Of a stretch of 34,668 nt of DNA, positions 7,711 through 14,949 are shown piece after piece (position 1 is the stretch's first letter; the number at the start of each line of letters is the position of its first letter). The stretch is from assembly GCA_964583095.1 (NCBI GenBank), contig CAZOVB010000045.1, forward strand, positions 1-34,668. Reading direction: 5' to 3'. The notes beneath the pieces were generated by a model that was given only the letters and a program-made list of their open reading frames with translations, had not been told where the DNA came from and searched no databases. The DNA comes from CAZOVB01 sp964583095 (GTDB lineage Bacteria; Planctomycetota; Phycisphaerae; SM23-33). The translations under genes were made by a program, and so were the position numbers.

Positions 7711-7845
7711 CGCGGACGCGCCGCTGTAACCGGCTACAACCGCCGCACAATGCCACTGTCGCGATGCGTGATCGTGACGGGAAGGCGTGGCGGGAGGCAG
7801 GGGCCCAGCCCCGAAAAGCCGGAAGCCAGAAGACCTGCCTGTGAC
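7711..7845 (+). promoter_or_regulatory. Cobalamin riboswitch, aptamer copy 2 (5' half lost in the gap)
   Basis: This copy repeats the B12-box region, GCCACTG and GGGAAGGCG of copy 1. It then has the complete 3' part: AGCCAGAAGACCTGCC (7824-7839) and a P1 3' strand CCTGTGAC (7838-7845). The loop between GCCACTG and GGGAAGGC differs from copy 1 at many positions, so this is a separate aptamer and not a re-read of the same bases. CCTGTGAC can also pair with the P1 5' strand of copy 1 (8 bp with one G-U), as expected for related aptamers. Confidence 0.88.
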
Positions 7846-7903
7846 GGCCTGGAATCGGTCTCGCGATTTCCTCCCCGGGCGCCTCAGATAGAGCGAACCC
7901 TTG

Positions 7904-7939
7904 GCCCCGGCTTGGAATTCACGAGCCGGGGCTTTTTTT
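7904..7939 (+). terminator. Intrinsic terminator, likely riboswitch expression platform
   Basis: GCCCCGGCT (7904-7912) pairs perfectly with AGCCGGGGC (7924-7932) around an 11-base loop, followed by seven Ts. It lies 58 bases after the second aptamer and 150 bases before the first gene. That is the place expected for a terminator controlled by the aptamers. I did not find a confident anti-terminator pairing by eye. Confidence 0.85.
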
Positions 7940-8089
7940 CGGACCGTTCGCGCATCGACGGATCGCACACTCCTTTGCGCCCCGCCCGCGTCGGATCCCC
8001 TTCTCGCCCCAGCCAGGCTTGATTTGTCGGCCTTGCGCCCGGGCCGCCAATGCAAAACACAGGAGGCGACAGAAGGAAGGATGCATCGA

Positions 8090-8887
8090 ATGTTTCGCAA
8101 AGCAACAGTCTTGATTTGCCTGGCAGCGGCGCCGGCCCTGGCCGGCTGGACCACCGTGGACTTTGAAGACCAGGCCCTGGCCCCGGAGAGCTATTACAAC
8201 GGCTCGGACCAGGCCGGAGGCTTCACCTCGTCCCAGGTGGAGTTCATCAATGCCTACTCCACCGATTACGGCGGGTGGTGGCAGGGCTTTGCCCTCTCCA
8301 GTGTTCAGGACAACACCACCCCGGGCTTCGGAAACCAGTATGCGGCGTTTTCCGACCCGGCCGGGGGCTACGGGGGGACGGGCAACTACGCCGTTGGCTA
8401 CGATGCCGGGGCCGGTGCGACCCTCAACCTGCCCGCTGCAACGACCGTCCGCGGAGCCCTGTTCACCAACACCACCTACACCGGGCTGAGCATTCGCGAC
8501 GGGGACATGTTCACCGACCCCTTCGGCGGACCCGACGGCACGGAGCCCGACTGGTTTTTCCTCACGGTAACAGGTCACGATGCACCCGACGCGATGGGCA
8601 ATATCACAGGACAGGTGACGTTCTACCTGGCCGACTATTCCAACCCGTTTTCCGGGAACCAGATCGTAGAGGACTGGACGTGGTTGAACCTCCAGCCACT
8701 GGGCAGCGATGTCGCCAGCCTTTCCTTCTCCCTGTCTTCCAGCGACGTAAGCGACTGGGGCATCAACACGCCCACGTACTTCGCCCTGGACAACCTGGTC
8801 TACGACAACACCAACATCCCCGAGCCGAGCATGCTGGCCCTGCTGGGCGCCGGGGGCCTCCTGGCTGCCAGGAGAAAGCGCAGGTAG
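8090..8887 (+). CDS. DUF4465 domain protein with PEP-CTERM anchor
   Basis: A 265-residue exported protein. A signal peptide (about residues 1-16, ending A-P-A-L-A) precedes a domain I recognise as DUF4465. Its signatures are the start F-E-D-x-x-L-A-P-E-S-Y-Y-N-G-S-D, the G-F-x-x-x-Q-V-E-F-I-N-x-Y segment, the T-N-T-T-Y motif, D-W-F-x-L-T-V-T-G and V-E-D-W-T-W. The end is a PEP-CTERM sorting signal: P244-E-P, a short hydrophobic helix and an Arg/Lys tail, a type processed by an exosortase at the cell surface. The start at 8090 has AGAAGGAAGG 9 bases upstream; an in-frame ATG at 8081 is too close to that site. It is the first gene after the cobalamin riboswitch. From memory, DUF4465 proteins also occur in Bacteroidetes B12 loci, so a role in cobamide capture is plausible but unproven. 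Confidence 0.9.
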   Translation: MFRKATVLICLAAAPALAGWTTVDFEDQALAPESYYNGSDQAGGFTSSQVEFINAYSTDYGGWWQGFALSSVQDNTTPGFGNQYAAFSDPAGGYGGTGNYAVGYDAGAGATLNLPAATTVRGALFTNTTYTGLSIRDGDMFTDPFGGPDGTEPDWFFLTVTGHDAPDAMGNITGQVTFYLADYSNPFSGNQIVEDWTWLNLQPLGSDVASLSFSLSSSDVSDWGINTPTYFALDNLVYDNTNIPEPSMLALLGAGGLLAARRKRR

Positions 8888-8889
8888 AG

Positions 8890-10131
8890 ATGATTCCGGT
8901 TCGATTCGATTCCAATCTGTTCAGAGCTCGATTCGCCCTGACCGCGGCGGTGGTCTTCCTGGCCGCCGCCGCGGCCCCGGGCGGTCCGTGGTCCAACGGC
9001 ACGGATCCCAACGATGCCCCCGTTGATGCGGGGATTCCAGGCCTCATCAACGGGCAGGTCAATCCCGCTTTCGTCGACTGGGCGGCGGGAATCACCTCCT
9101 ATCAGCCGGGCGGCAACGTGGATCTGATCTGGATGAGTCCGGACCTGGCACTCCAGGCTGCTACCGCCGACCATACGCACGTGGTGAGCCTGGGAGAACT
9201 GGGCCCTGCCGCCATCGCCGCCGGAGAGAACCCCGGCACGATCACCCTCCGTTTCAACAAGGCCATCTACGACGGTGCGGGCGCGGATTTCGCCGTCTTC
9301 GAGAACGCCCTGGGCTCGGCCAACTCGCTCTTCGCCGAACTGGGCTACGTGGAAGTCTCGACCGACGGGGTGAATTTTGCCCGTTTCGCCTCGCAGAGCC
9401 TCACCCCCCAGCCAGGCTCAGCCGATTACGCCTACCTGCCCATCGACCCGACCGACGTGTACAACCTGGCCGGCAAGCACGCCAACGGCAACGGCCAGAG
9501 TCTGGGCACGCCGTTTGATCTGTCCGAACTGGCCCAGCACCCGCTGGTCGAGCAGAACCTTCTGAGCATCAACCGCATAGAGTACGTCCGCATTGTGGAC
9601 ATCCCCGGAAGCGGAGACTATCTCGACAGCCAGGGACGAGCCATTTACGACGCCTGGGAAACCAGCGGCTCGGGGGGACTGGACCTGGAAGCCATCGGCT
9701 CACTCCACGCTGCCCAGGTGGGCGACTGGAACCGCGACGGGGACTTCAGCTCAGCCGACCTGGACGTGCTGGGCCTGGCCCTGAGAGCCGGCAGCAGTGA
9801 CCTGCTGTACGACTACAACAACGATCGCAGCGTCGACAGGGAGGACCTGGCTGCCATCCTTGATGAGCAGTTCAACGCGGTCCTGGGCGATGCGGACCTC
9901 AGCGGCGTCGTGGATGAAGCCGACCTGGAGATTCTGCGAGAAAACTACCTCCAGCCCGGCCGATGGGCCGTGGGAGATCTCAACCTCGATGGCTGGGTGG
10001 ATTTCGCCGACTACACGGAACTGGCCCGCAACTGGGGCGGGACCTCCGAAACCCCGGGCTCGATTCCCGAACCGGCCATTCCGGCCATGCTGCTTCTGGG
10101 CGGATGGGTCCTGAGACGGCGGAGACGATGA
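8890..10131 (+). CDS. PEP-CTERM surface protein with four EF-hand/dockerin-like repeats
   Basis: A 413-residue exported protein whose ATG is two bases after the previous stop. A signal peptide (hydrophobic stretch about 15-30, A-A-A-A-A-P) leads into a beta-rich domain of about 240 residues. Landmarks there are F-A-V-F-E-N-A, Y-V-E-V-S-T-D-G-V-N-F, N-L-A-G-K-H-A, G-T-P-F-D-L-S-E-L and Y-V-R-I-V-D-I. I recall this pattern from secreted 'cell surface proteins' near B12-transport genes. Four Ca-loop-like repeats follow, each with spaced Asp/Asn: D279-W-N-R-D-G-D, D308-Y-N-N-D, D334-A-D-L-S-G and D363-L-N-L-D-G, two dockerin-like pairs. It ends with PEP-CTERM (P393-E-P, hydrophobic helix, five Arg). 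Its stop overlaps the next start (ATGA). Position after the riboswitch suggests repression by cobalamin. Ligand and partner are unknown. Confidence 0.88.
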   Translation: MIPVRFDSNLFRARFALTAAVVFLAAAAAPGGPWSNGTDPNDAPVDAGIPGLINGQVNPAFVDWAAGITSYQPGGNVDLIWMSPDLALQAATADHTHVVSLGELGPAAIAAGENPGTITLRFNKAIYDGAGADFAVFENALGSANSLFAELGYVEVSTDGVNFARFASQSLTPQPGSADYAYLPIDPTDVYNLAGKHANGNGQSLGTPFDLSELAQHPLVEQNLLSINRIEYVRIVDIPGSGDYLDSQGRAIYDAWETSGSGGLDLEAIGSLHAAQVGDWNRDGDFSSADLDVLGLALRAGSSDLLYDYNNDRSVDREDLAAILDEQFNAVLGDADLSGVVDEADLEILRENYLQPGRWAVGDLNLDGWVDFADYTELARNWGGTSETPGSIPEPAIPAMLLLGGWVLRRRRR

Positions 10132-10892
10132 TCGCAGCAACGCGACAACGTGGTTTTACGCTGATCGAACTGCTGGTGGTGATCTCCATCCTGGCGATCC
10201 TGACCTCGATCCTGCTTCCGAGCATCCAGAACGCCCGGGCGCTGGCGCGAAAGGCCACCTGCATGACCAACCTTCGCGCGCTGCAGGTGGCCAACATGCT
10301 CTACACCCATGACAGCGGGGGATACTTCGTTCCCGGGGCGGCCGATTTCCTGTCCAATCGGGATCGCTGGTTCGGCCGGCGGGATCAGCTCAATGAGCCG
10401 TTCGACGATACCCAGGGCCCGCTGCGGGACTATATTTCCGGCCAGGCGCGGATCTGCGCGGAGTTTCGCAGCCATCTCAGCGGCTTCGAGGCCGGTTGCG
10501 GGGGATATGGATACAACAACAATTACGTCGGCCAGCACAGGAGCCCTTCGAGCCTGCAGGTCAGGACCGACCAGCGCGGCGCGCCGGAGAAGACTTTCGA
10601 CGACCCCTCCGGGACGGTGGCCTTTACCGATGCGGCGTTTGTCGATGGCGGCCTGATCGAATACAGCTTCTGCGAAGCGCCCTATTTCCCGGGGGGAAAG
10701 TGGGCATCGCGGCCCAGCATCCATTTCCGGCACATGGGATGGGTCAACGTGGCCTGGCTCGATGGCCACGTGGACAGCCGGCGGATGAGCTTCTCCAACG
10801 ACGTAATGACGGGCCACTATTCCGGGTCCCCCGAAGATTTCGATGTCGGTTTCTTCGGCCCGGAGGACAACAGCCTGTTCGATTACGATTGA
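10128..10892 (+). CDS. Prepilin-type N-terminal methylation protein with H-x9-DG motif
   Basis: A 254-residue type II pseudopilin/pilin-like protein. The class III leader is short (MIAATRQRG). It is followed by F10-T-L-I-E14-L-L-V-V-I-S, with the conserved Glu at mature position 5 and a hydrophobic helix, as cut by prepilin peptidase. The C-terminal part has H202-x9-D212-G, the H-x9-DG motif of the large planctomycete/verrucomicrobial pseudopilin family. The start ATG overlaps the stop of the PEP-CTERM gene (ATGA), so it is the third cistron of the riboswitch operon and is translationally coupled. A 15-bp terminator follows. It may form or tip a surface filament or secretion pseudopilus; coupling to a B12-regulated surface protein is unusual. 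Confidence 0.9.
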   Translation: MIAATRQRGFTLIELLVVISILAILTSILLPSIQNARALARKATCMTNLRALQVANMLYTHDSGGYFVPGAADFLSNRDRWFGRRDQLNEPFDDTQGPLRDYISGQARICAEFRSHLSGFEAGCGGYGYNNNYVGQHRSPSSLQVRTDQRGAPEKTFDDPSGTVAFTDAAFVDGGLIEYSFCEAPYFPGGKWASRPSIHFRHMGWVNVAWLDGHVDSRRMSFSNDVMTGHYSGSPEDFDVGFFGPEDNSLFDYD

Positions 10893-10922
10893 ACCGCCCA
10901 CTTCCGATTTTCTCAAGGTCCC

Positions 10923-10972
10923 CCGCGGGAGGCTTCCAACCGCCATGCCGGAAGTCTCCCGCGGATTGTTTT
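10923..10972 (+). terminator. Strong rho-independent terminator of the riboswitch operon
   Basis: A 15-bp stem with one G-U pair (10923-10937 with 10950-10964), a 12-base loop, then ATTGTTTT. It sits 30 bases after the prepilin-type gene and marks the operon end. Confidence 0.9.
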
Positions 10973-11109
10973 CCGGTCCGCTGGACGGAACGGGAAACCT
11001 CTCAATTCCGGCGATACAAACGGCCCGGGAGCTTGTTTCACCTGTAGTTACCAACCGGGCCCGCACCCGCTTGGGCCCGAAATGTCTACCCGACCGCGAG
11101 GAAAACTCG

Positions 11110-13899
11110 ATGCATGGAATACGTTTTGAACTTGTAACCCTTTTGATCCTGGCCGCTGCCTTTGCCCCTGCCCGGGCTGAAACCCTTTGGCGCGAAGGAG
11201 AAACCGCCAATACCTCCACCTTCAAGCGCCATCCCTGGTGGTATGACAAGGTCAAAAAAGACAAGCTCATGGGCGAAGCCTGGCTGAGCCACTACGACCG
11301 CAAGGAAGAAGGCCTGGCCACCTACAACCTCGAGCTTCAAACCGGCGGGAAATACACCCTCTGGCTGCGGGCCAACCCGTCGCGCAGCGTCATGAGCTAC
11401 AAGATCGATCAGGGCCAATGGAAGAAGATCGATTTCACCCAGACCCTCGAGAAGATCAACATCGCCGAGGATGGCAAGGAAGACGTCCGCTACCTCGCGT
11501 GGGTGAAGGTGGGGCCCCTGGAACTCAAGGCCGGCAAGTTCACGCTGTCCTTCAAGGCCCACAGCCCGCTCTACAATCACGGCGCCATCGATATTTTCGT
11601 TTTGACCAACGAACGGTTCGATCCCAAGACGGCCGAAAAACCTGAAATGGACGCCTACGGAAACGTCATCGAACGCATCTGGCGCAAAAGCCCTGCCGAA
11701 AAGGCTCGTGAGGAACCCAAAACCATCTCGGCCGCGGCCACGTGGTCCTTCGAGGCCCCGGAAGATCCCTCCGCCGAGCCGATGCTTAACTTGCGGTACC
11801 TCAACGAGGAACAGGCCGGGCAGGGCGGTTGGATCCGTCGCAGCGAGGATGGCCGGGACTTCGTCAACAAGGATGGCCAGAGCGTCCGCTTCTGGGCCGT
11901 CAACTCCAGCCTGCTCGATGCCTCACCGGAGCAGATGGACAAGCAGGCCGCCTTCCTGGCCGGCAAGGGCGTCAACATGGTCCGCGTCACGCCGTCGATC
12001 CATCCCAAAGGCGCCGATGCAGCCATGACCGACGTGGATGAAGAAGAGCTCGAGAAGGTCTTCCGCTTCGTGGCCGCCTGCAGGAACCAGGGCATCTATG
12101 TCACCATCTGCCCCTACTGGGCCCATGGTTCACACCTGGCCGATGCCGCCCAGCACTGGGGCATCGAGGGCTACGACACCGACCAGGTCGCCCTTTTCGG
12201 GTTGATCTTCTTCCACGAGCCGCTTCAGGAGGCCTATAAAGCCTGGGTGCGGGAACTCTACACCCGCAAGAACCCGCATACCGGCCTGGCGCTGAAGGAC
12301 GACCCAGCCGTGGCGATCGCCCAAGTGCTCCATGACGATTCGCTGCTGTTCTTCACCTTCCAGGCCATCCGCGAGCCGGTCCGCGGCGAGCTTCGTAAGC
12401 TCTTTGCCGACTGGGCCAAGGAAAAGTACGGCTCGCTGGATAAGGCTTCCCAGGCCTGGGACGCAGCCGAGCACTTTAACGACAACTACGATCAAGGCCA
12501 GGTCGGGCTCTATCAGACATGGCAGTTCACCCAGACCCCCGGGCCCGACAACCCCACCGGCCAGGCCAAGCGAATGGCCGACCAGATGGAGTTCATGGCC
12601 AGGCTCCAGCACGACTTCTATTCCGGAATGAAGAAATACTACAAGGACGAGCTGGGCTGCAAGCAGCTCATTCTGGCCGCGGATTCCAAGACCGCCAACC
12701 CGCTGCTGATGGACGATGCCGAGCGGTGGAGCCAGACCGGAGCCGATATCATCGGTGTGAGTCGATTCGTGGAAGGCTACCACATGGGGCCCCAGCGGGA
12801 CGTGCAGATCCAGGCCGAGCAGCAGTTCGGAAACCTCAGCGTCCTCAAGAAGCCCGATGCCCTGCCGGCAGCCCTCAAGCAGGTCGCGGGACATCCGATG
12901 GTGGTGACCGAATCCACCTGGCTGCACCCGAACCGGTACCAGTCCGAAGGAGCCATGCTCGTCAGTGCCTACATGTCAATGGGTGGGGTGGACAGCCTGT
13001 ATTGGTCCTTGGCCGATTCCACCGACTGGGTCTACAACCCCATCGGCGATGACGGGGCCATGAACAAGCTCTCGCTGGCTGTGCCGCAACTGCTGGGTTC
13101 CTTCCCCGCCAACGCCCTGGCGTTCCGGAAGGGTTACGTCTCCCGGGCCGAGGCCCCGGCCGTCTCGGAACACCGCAGCCTGGAAGCCGTCTTCAACCGC
13201 AAGGTGCCCATCTTCTCGGACATCGCCGAGGCCGATGAACTCCGCACCGGCGAGCAGTACGCAGCCAACTCCCCGATCCGCAAGGACGTTCACCGGGCGG
13301 CGGGGCTCGTCGGACCGGTGGAAGTCACCTTCGGCTCGGAAGAAGGCAAGACGAAACTCAACAACGTCGATACACTGATCGACTCCGAGGCCAAGACCGT
13401 TGCTTCTTCCACGGGAGAGCTTGAGCTCAACTGGGACAAGGGCATCTGCACCGTCGACGCCCCGAAGTACCAGGCGATTTCCGGCTTCCTCCGCGTAGCC
13501 GGTGGAACGTTCAAGACCTCCGCCCTGCGTGTCGATTCCCTCAACGATTACGTTACCATTGTGGCCGTCTCCATGGACGATCAGCCCATCCGCTCTTCCA
13601 GCAAGGTTCTGGTCCAGATTACCACCGCCGCCAGGCCCCAGGGGTGGACCACCAAGGTCGATGACGTGGTCCTCGACGGCAAAACCGTACCGGTCGAAAC
13701 CATCCTGAAGCTGGGTCAGGCCCCGTTACAGGTACTGGAGACCAAGACTTCGATCACCATCGGCAACCCCGGGCTCTCCAAGGCCGGCATCCTCGACCAC
13801 ACCGGTCGATTCGTCGAAGAGGCCGCCGTGCTGCCCGCTGCCGACGGGGGAGTCAAGGTCGCCCTGACCAACAAGACGATGTACGTGATCCTCGAATAG
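11110..13899 (+). CDS. Secreted glycoside-hydrolase-like protein (clan GH-A type barrel), family uncertain
   Basis: A 929-residue exported protein with signal peptide (cleavage after A-P-A-R-A, about residue 23). Residues 24-200 look like a carbohydrate-binding beta-sandwich. The central part resembles a TIM-barrel glycosidase: F-V-N-K-D-G-Q-S-V-R-F-W-A-V-N opens the barrel, and G-V-N-M-V-R-V and G-I-Y-V-T-I follow. A candidate nucleophile is E601 in V-V-T-E-S, with H-P-N-R-Y after it. Related planctomycete enzymes carry an N-E-N motif with the acid/base Glu before S-L-L-F. Here that site reads L-H408-D409-D410-S-L-L-F, so Asp replaces Glu. The C-terminal 300 residues are beta-rich. The ATG at 11110 has GAGGA 7 bases upstream. 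A terminator separates it from the riboswitch operon, so it is probably independently expressed. The sugar substrate is unknown. Confidence 0.75.
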   Translation: MHGIRFELVTLLILAAAFAPARAETLWREGETANTSTFKRHPWWYDKVKKDKLMGEAWLSHYDRKEEGLATYNLELQTGGKYTLWLRANPSRSVMSYKIDQGQWKKIDFTQTLEKINIAEDGKEDVRYLAWVKVGPLELKAGKFTLSFKAHSPLYNHGAIDIFVLTNERFDPKTAEKPEMDAYGNVIERIWRKSPAEKAREEPKTISAAATWSFEAPEDPSAEPMLNLRYLNEEQAGQGGWIRRSEDGRDFVNKDGQSVRFWAVNSSLLDASPEQMDKQAAFLAGKGVNMVRVTPSIHPKGADAAMTDVDEEELEKVFRFVAACRNQGIYVTICPYWAHGSHLADAAQHWGIEGYDTDQVALFGLIFFHEPLQEAYKAWVRELYTRKNPHTGLALKDDPAVAIAQVLHDDSLLFFTFQAIREPVRGELRKLFADWAKEKYGSLDKASQAWDAAEHFNDNYDQGQVGLYQTWQFTQTPGPDNPTGQAKRMADQMEFMARLQHDFYSGMKKYYKDELGCKQLILAADSKTANPLLMDDAERWSQTGADIIGVSRFVEGYHMGPQRDVQIQAEQQFGNLSVLKKPDALPAALKQVAGHPMVVTESTWLHPNRYQSEGAMLVSAYMSMGGVDSLYWSLADSTDWVYNPIGDDGAMNKLSLAVPQLLGSFPANALAFRKGYVSRAEAPAVSEHRSLEAVFNRKVPIFSDIAEADELRTGEQYAANSPIRKDVHRAAGLVGPVEVTFGSEEGKTKLNNVDTLIDSEAKTVASSTGELELNWDKGICTVDAPKYQAISGFLRVAGGTFKTSALRVDSLNDYVTIVAVSMDDQPIRSSSKVLVQITTAARPQGWTTKVDDVVLDGKTVPVETILKLGQAPLQVLETKTSITIGNPGLSKAGILDHTGRFVEEAAVLPAADGGVKVALTNKTMYVILE

Positions 13900-13918
13900 C
13901 CTTACCGCAGTGCCCATC

Positions 13919-13956
13919 AGCCCGCTTGTCGCAGGACTCCCGGCAGGCGGGCTTTT
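13919..13956 (+). terminator. Rho-independent terminator of the glycosidase-like gene
   Basis: 13919-13931 pairs with 13941-13953 (13 bp including two G-U pairs), with a 9-base loop and then a T4 tract. It fills the space between two convergent genes, ending one base before the nrnA stop. Confidence 0.82.
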
Positions 13957-14949
13957 CTATGCGCTCAGGGCTTCTCGGGCAGCGTGGATGAGCTTGTTGC
14001 GAAGAGCGGCCAGGGGCAGATCGCTTCGAAGTCCTGCCGCCCGGGCGTGCCCGCCCCCTCCGAATTTTCCGGCGATCCGGGAAACATCGACCAGGCCGCG
14101 ACTTCGAAGGTTCACACGAACCCGCTGGGCCTGCTCCACCAGCATGATCGCGATCTGCACCGAAGGAATCTGGAGTGACTGGTTGACCAGGTTCTCGGTT
14201 TCATCCTCGCGGGCCCCGGTCCGGCGAAAGTCCTCCTGCAGGATCTGCATTACCGCGATTCGCTGATCCTCGAAGAGTTCGAGGCTTGCCACCGCCCGGG
14301 CCAACAGGGCCAATCGTTCGGGCCGATCCTGCTGGTACAAACGTGCATAGAGCTTGTCGGGAGCCACCCCGGCCTCGACAAGTCGTGACATGGCCCGCAA
14401 TGTCCGGGCATCGGTGTTCTCGAACCGCAGCCAGCCGGTATCGGAGGTAATCGCCGCCGCCAGGGCCAGGTATTCCTCCTGCCCAAGTGGCCAGCCCAGT
14501 CGTTCAAGCAGTTCCAGCGTCTGGACGCCGACAGCCGAGGCGGACGTATCCACCCAGTTCATCGCTGCCGGAAGGGCCCCGGTGGGGTGATGGTCGACGA
14601 CGATCACCTTCTCCTGTCGGGCGTTGAGGATTTCCCAGAGCCCTTCCAACTGGGCCTGGGCATGGGTATCGAGCACCAGGATCGCATCGGCCTTCTCAGC
14701 CAGGGCCTGGGCTTCTTCAAGCCCTGCCATGGGCGTATCTCCTGCCAAAAACTCGTAGCGATCCGGAACCCCGTCGGGAAGCAGCAGGTGGGGGGTCTTG
14801 CCGGCCCGGCGGGCCCCGCCGGCCAGGGCGAGCATCGCGCCGAGCCCGTCCCCGTCGGGATGGATATGCGTGGTCAGGAGCAGCACCTGGGCCCGGGCCA
14901 ACCGATCCGCGATTTGCTCTGGTTCAACTGGGACAGATTCGACGGACAC
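13957..14949 (-). CDS. nrnA: DHH/DHHA1 phosphoesterase, NrnA-type oligoribonuclease/pAp phosphatase
   Basis: A 330-residue cytoplasmic phosphoesterase. NrnA homologues degrade 2-5 nt RNAs and dephosphorylate 3'-phosphoadenosine 5'-phosphate with Mn2+ (family knowledge). Metal-binding motifs are visible: H-I-H-P-D-G-D-G near residue 32, L-D-T-H near 94, V-V-D-H-H-P (the DHH motif) near 118 and T-S-D-T-G near 170. The DHHA1 motif G-G-G-G-H-A-R-A-A-G lies near the C-terminus. The start is GTG at 14949 with GAAGGA 9 bases before it, inside the 3' end of ribF; the two genes overlap by 26 bases. The nrnA-ribF pairing matches the common truB/rbfA/nrnA/ribF neighbourhood. Confidence 0.92.
   Translation of the reverse strand: MSVESVPVEPEQIADRLARAQVLLLTTHIHPDGDGLGAMLALAGGARRAGKTPHLLLPDGVPDRYEFLAGDTPMAGLEEAQALAEKADAILVLDTHAQAQLEGLWEILNARQEKVIVVDHHPTGALPAAMNWVDTSASAVGVQTLELLERLGWPLGQEEYLALAAAITSDTGWLRFENTDARTLRAMSRLVEAGVAPDKLYARLYQQDRPERLALLARAVASLELFEDQRIAVMQILQEDFRRTGAREDETENLVNQSLQIPSVQIAIMLVEQAQRVRVNLRSRGLVDVSRIAGKFGGGGHARAAGLRSDLPLAALRNKLIHAAREALSA

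Noticed and set aside
7606..7747. CRISPR-like or insertion-element repeat around the N gap
   Set aside because: The repeated 37 bases are the conserved core of the cobalamin aptamer. There are only two copies, no spacer pattern and no transposase.
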